DNA of 53,018 bases. It comes from Betaproteobacteria bacterium (GTDB lineage Bacteria; Pseudomonadota; Gammaproteobacteria; Burkholderiales; Rhodocyclaceae). Where the stretch lies: NCBI GenBank assembly GCA_028065725.1, contig JAPTVL010000402.1:1-53018 (forward strand), read 5' to 3'. Position numbers and translations under genes: made by a program. The notes below the pieces were generated by a model. The model worked only from the letters and a program-made list of their open reading frames with translations. It was not told the DNA's origin and did not search any database. Positions within the stretch are counted from its first letter, which is position 1, and each line of letters starts with the position of its first letter. Shown piece after piece: positions 35,978 through 43,337 of this stretch.

Positions 35978-36558
35978 TGCGCCACCGCCGGCGCAAGGAA
36001 ATTCCAGCGCAGCACCGTGGCCTCCACCTGCAAATCGCGATCGGTGATGGCATCGACCTGGAAGGGCTTGGGCAGCTGGCTGCGGTCGAGTGCCAGACGC
36101 ACCGCGGCCTGATAGGACTCGCCGGCGCGGATCGCGTCCCGGTCCGCCACCGGCAAGGCCGCGATGCGCCCGACCACGCGCATCGCCTCGGCGAGACTGC
36201 CGAAGTTCTGGTGCAGGTTGCCGGTGGTCAGCCGATACTGCCGCGTCAGGCTGCTGTAGGCCAGGCGATAGCCCAGGCGGCGGGTGATGATGTGTTCATT
36301 GATCCAGTACTTGCGGTTGCGCTCGAGCACGAATTCGAGGTTGAAATACAGCGGCACCCCGCGCGCCACCGCATCCTCCAGCCGGTTGCCGAGATCGACC
36401 GCGAACTCCGCGGACAGCACATAGCCGTCCTCGCCCAGGGTCAGCGCCGCGCGCTTCGGCTCGATGCTGCCGGCGTGGGCCGCCAGGGCCAGCAGCAGCA
36501 GCGCCGCCAGCAGCCCGGCTTCAATCCTTCTGCAGCAGCGCGTAATAAAAGCCGTCAT
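35974..36558 (-). CDS. DUF4390 exported protein
   Basis: 194 aa from the ATG at 36558 (an ATG 9 nt further upstream is also possible). The signal peptide-like start (RRIEAGLLAALLLLALAAHAG) is followed by the DUF4390 domain (LSAEFAVDLGNRLEDAVARGVPLYFNLEF in pieces, RKYWINEHI and YRLTTGNLHQNFGSL). DUF4390 genes are regularly found next to ntrY and rsmB in betaproteobacteria. The function is unknown. The start lies 38 nt inside the rsmB 3' end and the stop overlaps the ntrY start, so it is tightly coupled in the operon. Confidence 0.88.
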   Translation of the reverse strand: MTAFITRCCRRIEAGLLAALLLLALAAHAGSIEPKRAALTLGEDGYVLSAEFAVDLGNRLEDAVARGVPLYFNLEFVLERNRKYWINEHIITRRLGYRLAYSSLTRQYRLTTGNLHQNFGSLAEAMRVVGRIAALPVADRDAIRAGESYQAAVRLALDRSQLPKPFQVDAITDRDLQVEATVLRWNFLAPAVAQ

Positions 36559-37801
36559 GTTCGGCATCGGGCAGTTCTGGCAGTTGTGCATCGCCGGGTG
36601 TGGCGCGTGTCGTCGGCAGATGCCGGGCATCGGCATGACGGCCGACAAAGGCATTGACCTGCTGGGCATTCTCTTGCGCAAATACCGAGCAGGTTGCATA
36701 AAGCATTTTGCCACCGGGGGCGAGAGTTCGCCACAAGGCATCGACAATCGCCCCTTGCGTGGCGGCGAAGCCGGCGATGTCGGCTTCGCGCCGCAACCAC
36801 TTGGCGTCGGGATGACGGCGCACCACGCCGGAGGCCGAACACGGTACGTCGGCCAGGATGCGGTCATAGGGGCGGCCGTCCCACCAGGCATCGGGGGCGC
36901 GCGCATCGCCGACCTTAACCGTCGCGGCCAGCCCCAGCCGCTGCAGATTTTCGCCGATGCGCGCGGCGCGCAGGACATCGGCATCGAGCGCGACGAGATC
37001 GATTTGCGCGGTTTCCAGCAGATGCGCCGCCTTGCCGCCGGGCGCGGCACAGGCATCCAGCACGCGCATGCCGTCCGCCACGTCGAGCAGACCCGCCGCG
37101 GCCTGTGCGCCCCAGTCCTGCACCGAGCACAGGCCGTCGCTGAAGCCGGGAATGCGCTCCACCGGCAGCGGCTTGTCGATCAGTATCGCCGTGGCATCGA
37201 GTACCCGCGCGGCAATTCCTGCGGTATCGAGCTGGCGCAGGAAGTCGGCGCTGGTGCCACGGCGCAGATTGACCCGCAGGCACAGCGGCGGATGGCTGTT
37301 GCCGGCGGCGAGGATGCTTTCCCAGTGCGCCGGATGATCTTGCTGCAGGTGTGCGATCCACCACGCCGGATGCTGCCGGCATGCCACCGGGTCGGCAGCG
37401 GCGCGGGCCAGAAGTTCGGCGCGGCGGCGCAGGAAGTTGCGCAGCACGCCGTTGACCAGACCCTTGAACTGGCCGCGGGCTACCCGCGCCGCGGCCGTCA
37501 CGGCCTGGTCGACGATGGTGTGGGCCTCGTCCGGCCGCGCTTCGAGCCGCGCCAGCGCGGCCAGCAGCAGGCCGCGCGCCGTGTGGTCCGACACCGGCCG
37601 CGCCAGCAGTTGGCCGAGCAGAAAGTCGCCGCGGCCAAAGGCGCGCAGGGTGGAATAGGCCAGATCCATGGTCGCGGCACGCAGCGGAGCGGCAAGTCTG
37701 GCGTGCGCCAGGGCGACATCGAAATTGCGGCCGGCAAGCACGGCGGCAACCAGGCCGGCTGCCGCGTGCAAGGCTTCGGCAAGGGGAGGAAGCATCAGCA
37801 T
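36521..37801 (-). CDS. rsmB: 16S rRNA m5C967 methyltransferase RsmB
   Basis: 426 aa. N-terminal NusB-like helical domain (FLLGQLLARPVSDHTARG, FLRRRAELLARA). The C-terminal SAM-binding domain has LDACAAPGGKAAHLLE, DVPCSASGVVRRHPDAKWL (catalytic Cys) and LYATCSVFAQEN (second Cys). It methylates C967 of 16S rRNA. It follows the radical-SAM gene by 60 bp and precedes the DUF4390/NtrY/NtrX genes. Confidence 0.95.
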   Translation of the reverse strand: MLMLPPLAEALHAAAGLVAAVLAGRNFDVALAHARLAAPLRAATMDLAYSTLRAFGRGDFLLGQLLARPVSDHTARGLLLAALARLEARPDEAHTIVDQAVTAAARVARGQFKGLVNGVLRNFLRRRAELLARAAADPVACRQHPAWWIAHLQQDHPAHWESILAAGNSHPPLCLRVNLRRGTSADFLRQLDTAGIAARVLDATAILIDKPLPVERIPGFSDGLCSVQDWGAQAAAGLLDVADGMRVLDACAAPGGKAAHLLETAQIDLVALDADVLRAARIGENLQRLGLAATVKVGDARAPDAWWDGRPYDRILADVPCSASGVVRRHPDAKWLRREADIAGFAATQGAIVDALWRTLAPGGKMLYATCSVFAQENAQQVNAFVGRHADARHLPTTRATPGDAQLPELPDAEHDGFYYALLQKD

Positions 37802-37861
37802 CGCCCAAGAATACCAGCCCGCTCGCGCCTCGCGCTCGCCATGCCGGTATTGCCTCAGGGT

Positions 37862-39034
37862 TCAGGGCATGACTTCCACGTATTCATACACCTCGGCATC
37901 CAGCAGACGCTGGCGCTCGGGCAGGGGCAGGCGGGCGAACCAGGCCTGCGGATCGTGGCGGTCGATTTCGCGGCCCATGAAACGCAGCAGGTCGCAGATC
38001 GGCTCGACCACATTGCGGCGATAGCGTTCGTCCTTCTTGACATAGCCCAGGTGCAGGTTCTTCATGCAGTTGCGCCGGCACCAGGCAAACGCCTCGCAGT
38101 CCGCGCAGGGCATGTCGGCATGCGGCTGCAGGGGGCTCGGCTGCAGCCAGTTGCCCTGGATTTCGCCCATCTGCATTTCCGGCACGTACATCATGTCGGG
38201 ACAGGGAAAGATCTGGCCGTTGGGCATGACATTCAGCAGATGGGTCGACACCCGGCACTGGGTCTGCCCGGCATACAGCTCGACCGCGCGGTTGGGCAGC
38301 AGCTTGTTCCTGACGATGCCCATCAGCGGCAGCAGCGGGTAGAGCACGTCGCTGCCGGCGAAGAATCTGGCGATCAGCTGCTCCAGCACCGCCTTGCGCC
38401 GCGCCACCGAATCGTCGGCATACATTTCGTCGGCGACGAACTGCCAGTAGAGGTAATCGAAGTTCGCGGCCAGGCCGTCGAGCTCCTCGAAACTGGTCGC
38501 CGGGTTGCCCCAGGTCACGCGCGCCGTCAGCGTGCCGCCGACCCGCCCGCGGATGCTTTCGACATTGCGCATGACGCTGCTCCAGATGCCGCGTCCGCGA
38601 TAGGCATCGGTGATTTCCTCACCGCCGTCGATCGACACCAGCACGTTCGACAGCCGCGCCAGCACCCAGTCCGGCAGCTTGTCGAGCAGGGTGCCGTTGG
38701 TCTGCAACTGGTAGCGGAACTGCGGAAAGCGCTGCATCACGTCGAACATCAGGCCCTTGTTGAGCGTCGGCTCGCCACCGTAGAAGGTGACATAGACCTC
38801 CTTGTCGGCCAGATGACGCTCGACGAAGGCGGCCAGCTGTTCGATGTCGTACTTCATTTCGGTCTGCGAACCGAGTACTTCGCCGACGCCGAGCGAGCAA
38901 TAGGTGCATTTCAGGTTGCACTTCAGCGTCGTCAGCAGCTGTAGTTCGACGCGGCCGCCGACGATGGGCGAGACTGCCGACGGCAAGTCGGCAGGCGCCA
39001 TGCGCGACGGCGCGAGAGGGGTGATGGTGTGCAT
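37862..39034 (-). CDS. SPASM-type radical-SAM protein, substrate unknown
   Basis: 390 aa. The radical-SAM cluster is CNLKCTYC in the form Cys-x3-Cys-x2-Cys (residues about 39-46). YVTFYGGEPTLN is the SAM-binding GGEP motif. The C-terminus is cysteine-rich like SPASM domains that bind auxiliary [4Fe-4S] clusters: CRVSTHLLNVMPNGQIFPC, CADCEAFAWCRRNC and a final Cys in EPICDLL. SPASM proteins often modify peptides or mature an enzyme. No short precursor gene is visible in the flanking gaps (60 bp and 9 bp). Its place between fmt and rsmB suggests a housekeeping partner encoded elsewhere. Confidence 0.85.
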   Translation of the reverse strand: MHTITPLAPSRMAPADLPSAVSPIVGGRVELQLLTTLKCNLKCTYCSLGVGEVLGSQTEMKYDIEQLAAFVERHLADKEVYVTFYGGEPTLNKGLMFDVMQRFPQFRYQLQTNGTLLDKLPDWVLARLSNVLVSIDGGEEITDAYRGRGIWSSVMRNVESIRGRVGGTLTARVTWGNPATSFEELDGLAANFDYLYWQFVADEMYADDSVARRKAVLEQLIARFFAGSDVLYPLLPLMGIVRNKLLPNRAVELYAGQTQCRVSTHLLNVMPNGQIFPCPDMMYVPEMQMGEIQGNWLQPSPLQPHADMPCADCEAFAWCRRNCMKNLHLGYVKKDERYRRNVVEPICDLLRFMGREIDRHDPQAWFARLPLPERQRLLDAEVYEYVEVMP

Positions 39035-39043
39035 GGGAAGCGC

Positions 39044-39961
39044 TCAGTCGGGACGCAGGGAGCTGCCGTTCAGGAAGTCGGCGCTGGTGACCCGGCGACC
39101 ACCGGGTTTCTGCAATTCGAGCAGACGCAGGGCGCCTTCGGCGCAGGCCACCACGATGCCGTTCGCATCGACGGCGAGCACCTGGCCGGGGCGGCCGGCG
39201 GCGGCGACCGCCGCGCCGCGCCAGGCCTTGACCGGCTCGCCGGCCAGGGTCACCACCGCGCCGGGGAAGGGATTGAAGGCGCGCACTTTGCGCGCGAGTT
39301 CCGTGGCCGGCCGGTTCCAGTCCAGGCGCGCTTCGCTCTTGTCGATCTTGTTGGCGTAGGTAACGCCGGCATCGGGCTGGGCCACCGGCGCCAGCTGGTC
39401 AAAGCGCGCCAGCACCTCGACCACCAGCCTGCCGCCCAGCGCGGCGAGGCGATCGTGCAGACTGCCGGTGGTGTCCTGCGGGTCGATGTCGATCGCGGCG
39501 GACAGCAGCATCGGCCCGGTGTCGAGCCCGGCGTCCATCCGCATGATGGTGATGCCGGTTTGCGCATCGCCAGTCTCGATCGCGCGATGGATCGGTGCCG
39601 CACCGCGCCAGCGCGGCAAGAGCGAGGCATGGATGTTGATGCAGCCGCAGCGCGGCAGATCGAGCACGGCCTGCGGCAGGATCAGGCCATAGGCCGCCAC
39701 CACCATCAGTTCCGCGCCCTGCTCGGTGCAGGCGGCGCGGATCGGCTCGTGCGTTGCCAAATCCTTGAGCCGTTCGGGCTGGAACACCGGAATGCCATGG
39801 GCCAGCGCCACTTTCTTGACGGCGGAGGCCTGCAGCGCCATGCCGCGCCCGGCGGGACGGTCGGGCTGGGTCAGCACCAGCGCGATCTGGTGCCCGGCCG
39901 CCAGCAAAGCCTCCAGCGCACGCGCGGCAAATTCCGGCGTGCCGGCGAAAATGAGTTTCAT
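39044..39961 (-). CDS. fmt: Methionyl-tRNA formyltransferase
   Basis: 305 aa. The catalytic block [18 protein letters not shown], the N-terminal [17 protein letters not shown], and the C-terminal tRNA-binding domain ([15 protein letters not shown]) are all present. It formylates initiator Met-tRNA. The stop of def abuts its start: def begins upstream and ends at 39962, so the two are adjacent with no gap. Confidence 0.97.
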   Translation of the reverse strand: MKLIFAGTPEFAARALEALLAAGHQIALVLTQPDRPAGRGMALQASAVKKVALAHGIPVFQPERLKDLATHEPIRAACTEQGAELMVVAAYGLILPQAVLDLPRCGCINIHASLLPRWRGAAPIHRAIETGDAQTGITIMRMDAGLDTGPMLLSAAIDIDPQDTTGSLHDRLAALGGRLVVEVLARFDQLAPVAQPDAGVTYANKIDKSEARLDWNRPATELARKVRAFNPFPGAVVTLAGEPVKAWRGAAVAAAGRPGQVLAVDANGIVVACAEGALRLLELQKPGGRRVTSADFLNGSSLRPD

Positions 39962-40465
39962 CTAGAAAGTCTCTCGCGCCTGCTTGAGCAGCTTGCTCTT
40001 GATCCGGGTCTGCTTGAGGCGCGACAGGTATTCGACGAAGACCTTGCCCTCGAGATGATCCATTTCGTGCTGGATGCACACCGCGAGCAGATCGTCGGCT
40101 TCCAGCTCGAAAGCCTTGCCATCGAGCCCCAGCGCGCGTACCCGAACGTGGCTGGCGCGCTGCACCGTCTCGTAGATGCCGGGTACCGACAGACAGCCTT
40201 CCTCGCCTTCGCATTCGCCGGATTTTTCCAGCAGTTCGGGATTGATCAGCGTCAGCAGCTGCGACCGGTCTTCCGAAACATCGATCACGATCAGACGAAG
40301 ATGCTGGTCCACCTGCGAGGCAGCCAGACCAATACCCGGCGCGGCATACATGGTCTCGGCCATGTCGGCGGCGAGCTGGCGGATGCGTGCATCGACCTGG
40401 GTAACGGGGGCCGCCTTTTTGTGCAGCCGGGGGTCGGGGTATCGCAAAATGGGCAATAGGGCCAT
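39962..40465 (-). CDS. def: Peptide deformylase
   Basis: 167 aa from the ATG at 40465; a longer frame upstream is not supported. The three deformylase motifs are intact: [18 protein letters not shown] (Cys metal ligand) and QHEMDHLEG (two His ligands and the catalytic Glu). It removes the formyl group added through Fmt. It is the first gene of the long minus-strand run and is divergent from the LysM gene; the 106-bp region 40466-40571 must hold both promoters. Confidence 0.97.
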   Translation of the reverse strand: MALLPILRYPDPRLHKKAAPVTQVDARIRQLAADMAETMYAAPGIGLAASQVDQHLRLIVIDVSEDRSQLLTLINPELLEKSGECEGEEGCLSVPGIYETVQRASHVRVRALGLDGKAFELEADDLLAVCIQHEMDHLEGKVFVEYLSRLKQTRIKSKLLKQARETF

Positions 40466-40571
40466 GAAACCGCTCTTTAAAGAATTGATGCAGAGGGAAT
40501 TGTCGGGCAGAATCGGACGATCACTCGGGTGGTTCGCCATCCACACAGACACTCGGCCAGGAGATCAAGCC

Positions 40572-41597
40572 ATGCGTCGCATTATATCTGCGCTGCTCAT
40601 CAGCATTTCAAGCACTCTGGCGCTCGCCCAGGGGACGGCACCTCTGCGGCTGGCCGACGACGCGCCGGACCGGCATATCGTCGTGCGTGGCGACACCCTG
40701 TGGGGAATCTCCTCGAAATTTCTCAAGGACCCCTACCGCTGGAGCGAGTTGTGGAAGATGAACGCGGAGGATGTCCGCAACCCCCATCGCATCTATCCGG
40801 GCCAGGTCCTGGTGCTCGACCGGAGCGGCGATCAGCCGCGTCTCAAACTGGGCACGGTGAAGCAGCCGCCCCGCGAATACTCCCAGGCCTTGCGCAAAGG
40901 CATTCCCAGCATCGAGCCGCGCGACATCGAGCCCTTTCTCAGCGAGCCGCGGGTGCTCGATGCCGCCGGGTTCGATGCCGCGCCGCGCGTGGTGGCGCTG
41001 CAAGACGGCCGGGTGATCGCCGGCGCCGGCGACACCATCCACACCACCGAGGCCACCCCGGCCAGCGGCGCGCAAAAACGCTGGCAGCTGTTCCGCCCGG
41101 GCAAGGCGCTGGTCGATCCCGACACCAAGGAAACGCTCGGCTACGAAGCCCAGTATCTCGGCACTGCGCGCCAGACCCAGACCGGCGTGCCGTCGAGCTT
41201 CCTGGTCCTCACCTCGAAACAGGAAATCATCCGCGACGACCGTCTGCTGGTCGCGCCGCGCGAGGATGTGGCGAATTACATTCCGCATCCGCCGGGTAAA
41301 CTGGTCCAGGCCAAGGTGCTCGGCATCTACGGCGGCGTCAACTTCGGCGGACCGCAGTCGATGATCGTGCTCAACCGCGGCAAGGCCGACGGCCTCGAGC
41401 CCGGGCACGTACTCGCCGCCGATGTGGCCGGCCTGGTCGTAAGCAATCGCTACCAGGGCGAAAAGACCGACTACCAGTTGCCGGACTCGCGCAATGGCCT
41501 GGTGTTCGTGTTCCGCGTCTTCGACCGGGTCTCCTACGCACTGGTGATGAATGCCACACGCCCCGTAGTGGTCGGCGATCACGTGCGCACCCCCTGA
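40572..41597 (+). CDS. Exported LysM-domain protein
   Basis: 341 aa from the ATG at 40572 with a GGAG site 8 nt upstream. The signal peptide is MRRIISALLISISSTLALAQ. The LysM domain (about residues 34-86) reads HIVVRGDTLWGISSKFLKD with YRWSELWKMN and YPGQVLVL, and should bind peptidoglycan. The long C-terminal part is beta-rich without a known catalytic domain. LysM genes of this type commonly stand before dprA in betaproteobacteria. Confidence 0.9.
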   Translation: MRRIISALLISISSTLALAQGTAPLRLADDAPDRHIVVRGDTLWGISSKFLKDPYRWSELWKMNAEDVRNPHRIYPGQVLVLDRSGDQPRLKLGTVKQPPREYSQALRKGIPSIEPRDIEPFLSEPRVLDAAGFDAAPRVVALQDGRVIAGAGDTIHTTEATPASGAQKRWQLFRPGKALVDPDTKETLGYEAQYLGTARQTQTGVPSSFLVLTSKQEIIRDDRLLVAPREDVANYIPHPPGKLVQAKVLGIYGGVNFGGPQSMIVLNRGKADGLEPGHVLAADVAGLVVSNRYQGEKTDYQLPDSRNGLVFVFRVFDRVSYALVMNATRPVVVGDHVRTP

Positions 41598-41646
41598 CGC
41601 CGCCCCGCAAAGCGGAAACCCCGGCACGCAAAGCGGCTGGGCAATC

Positions 41647-42744
41647 ATGACGGATCGCGCAGAACTCGCCTCCTGGCTGCGCCTGACGCTGACGCCGGGT
41701 CTCGGCGGCGAAGCGCGCCGCGCCTTGCTCAAGGCCTGCGGGCTGCCGCAGGCGATTTTCGAGGCGAGCCCGCACGCGCTGTCCGCGATTATCGACTCAA
41801 CGCTGGCGGACCAGCTGCTGCGCCACGAGTGTGGTGCCGAGATCGATGCAGCACTGGACTGGGCGACCCAGCCGGGCAATCGCTTGCTGACCCTGGCCGA
41901 TGCCGACTATCCGCAAAGCCTGCTGACTTCTGCCGATCCGCCGCTGCTGTTCTACGCCAAAGGTGACTGCAGCATGCTCAATCGACCGATGCTGGCCGTC
42001 GTCGGCAGCCGCAATGCCACCGCCCAGGGCACACGCGACGCCGAAGCCTTTGCCAAAGCCCTCGGCGATGTTGGTTTGACCACCGTCAGTGGCCTGGCGC
42101 TGGGCATCGATGCCGCCGCCCATCGCGGTGCGCTGGCAACGTCGGCCAGCACGGTGGCGGTGATCGGGACCGGCGCCGACCGCCTCTACCCGGCGCGCAA
42201 CGCAGCCCTGGCACGCCAGATCGCGGAACAGGGGGTGGTGCTCAGCGAGTTCCCGCTCGGCACGCCGGCGCTGGCTTCCAACTTCCCGCGCCGCAACCGC
42301 ATCATTGCCGGCCTGGGTCTGGGCTGCCTGGTGGTCGAGGCCGCACTGCGCAGCGGTTCGCTGATCACGGCCCGGCTGGCCGCCGAAAGCGGCCGCGAGG
42401 TGTTCGCGATCCCCGGCTCGATTCACTCGCCGCTGTCGCACGGTTGCCATCAACTGATACGCCAGGGCGCCAAGCTGGTCGAGTCGGCGCATGACATCCT
42501 CGAAGAATTGCGCTGGGGAAACATCTCCACCACGGCCGGCGTCGCCAATCCGGCCTCGCCGGTACAGAACAGCCACGAAGAGCAAGTGCTCGCTTTCATG
42601 GGTGATGCCCCCTGTCCGCTCGATACCCTGGCCTTGCGCAGCGGCTTGACGCCCGCCGACCTTCTTGCCATGCTCCTGCCCATGGAACTCGCCGGGCGTA
42701 TCGCGCAGTTGCCCGGCGGCCTCTACCAAAGGCTCCACCAATAG
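41647..42744 (+). CDS. dprA: DNA-processing protein DprA (Smf)
   Basis: 365 aa. The Rossmann-like core is AVVGSRNATAQGTRDAEAF, LTTVSGLALGIDAAAHRGAL, VAVIGTGADRLYPARN, FPRRNRIIAGLG and FAIPGSIHSPLSHGCHQLI. A C-terminal winged-helix domain follows (CPLDTLALRSGLTPADLLAMLLPMEL). It loads RecA on incoming single strands during natural transformation. It follows the LysM gene and precedes smg. Confidence 0.95.
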   Translation: MTDRAELASWLRLTLTPGLGGEARRALLKACGLPQAIFEASPHALSAIIDSTLADQLLRHECGAEIDAALDWATQPGNRLLTLADADYPQSLLTSADPPLLFYAKGDCSMLNRPMLAVVGSRNATAQGTRDAEAFAKALGDVGLTTVSGLALGIDAAAHRGALATSASTVAVIGTGADRLYPARNAALARQIAEQGVVLSEFPLGTPALASNFPRRNRIIAGLGLGCLVVEAALRSGSLITARLAAESGREVFAIPGSIHSPLSHGCHQLIRQGAKLVESAHDILEELRWGNISTTAGVANPASPVQNSHEEQVLAFMGDAPCPLDTLALRSGLTPADLLAMLLPMELAGRIAQLPGGLYQRLHQ

Positions 42745-42764
42745 AGTCCTGTTCAGCAAACATC

Positions 42765-43253
42765 ATGATCGACATCCTGGTTTACCTGTTCGAAAACTAC
42801 CTGCCCGATGCCTGCCCGGAGCCGGCGGTACTGGCCAAAAAGCTTTCGGCGGCCGGTTTCGGCAGCGATGACATCACCGCAGCCCTGTCCTGGCTCGACG
42901 GCCTCGCCGGTGACGCCGGCAGCGCCTGCCGCAGCCCGGCACTCGCAAACTCCATCAGGATTTACGACGAGGAAGAACAGGAAAGGCTGCCCACCGCCTG
43001 CCGCGGCTTCATCACCTTCCTCGAGCAGCACGATGCCGTCGATGCACCCCTGCGCGAAGCCATCATCGAACGTGCGCTGGCCTTGCCGGATGCCGAAATC
43101 AGCCTCGACCGGCTCAAGGTGATCGTGCTCGCCGTGATCTGGCGCTACCGCCATGAAGTCGATGCCCTGATCCTCGAAGAACTCCTCGCCGAGGAAAGCG
43201 AGGACGAGGATTTCGTCCCCGGCGGCGACGTTACCCGCGTCCTGCTCAATTAA
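42765..43253 (+). CDS. smg: Smg family protein (DUF494)
   Basis: 162 aa, acidic. The start MIDILVYLFENYLPDACPE and the end pattern LKVIVLAVIWRYRHEVDALILEELL match the Smg/DUF494 family. It is regularly found after dprA and before a type IA topoisomerase in betaproteobacteria and gammaproteobacteria. The function is not established. It begins 20 bp after dprA. Confidence 0.92.
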   Translation: MIDILVYLFENYLPDACPEPAVLAKKLSAAGFGSDDITAALSWLDGLAGDAGSACRSPALANSIRIYDEEEQERLPTACRGFITFLEQHDAVDAPLREAIIERALALPDAEISLDRLKVIVLAVIWRYRHEVDALILEELLAEESEDEDFVPGGDVTRVLLN

Positions 43254-43273
43254 GTACCGGCTTGCTTAATTGT

Positions 43274-43300
43274 GAGCGGCGCGCTTATGATGCGCCGCTC
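43274..43300. terminator. Hairpin between smg and the topoisomerase gene
   Basis: A 9-bp perfect stem GAGCGGCGC / GCGCCGCTC around GCTTATGAT. It has no T-run, so it may be a pause or processing site and not a full terminator. Confidence 0.4.
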
Positions 43301-43337
43301 CTGACCCTGTATTGCCTCCGAATCAGTCGAACAGACA

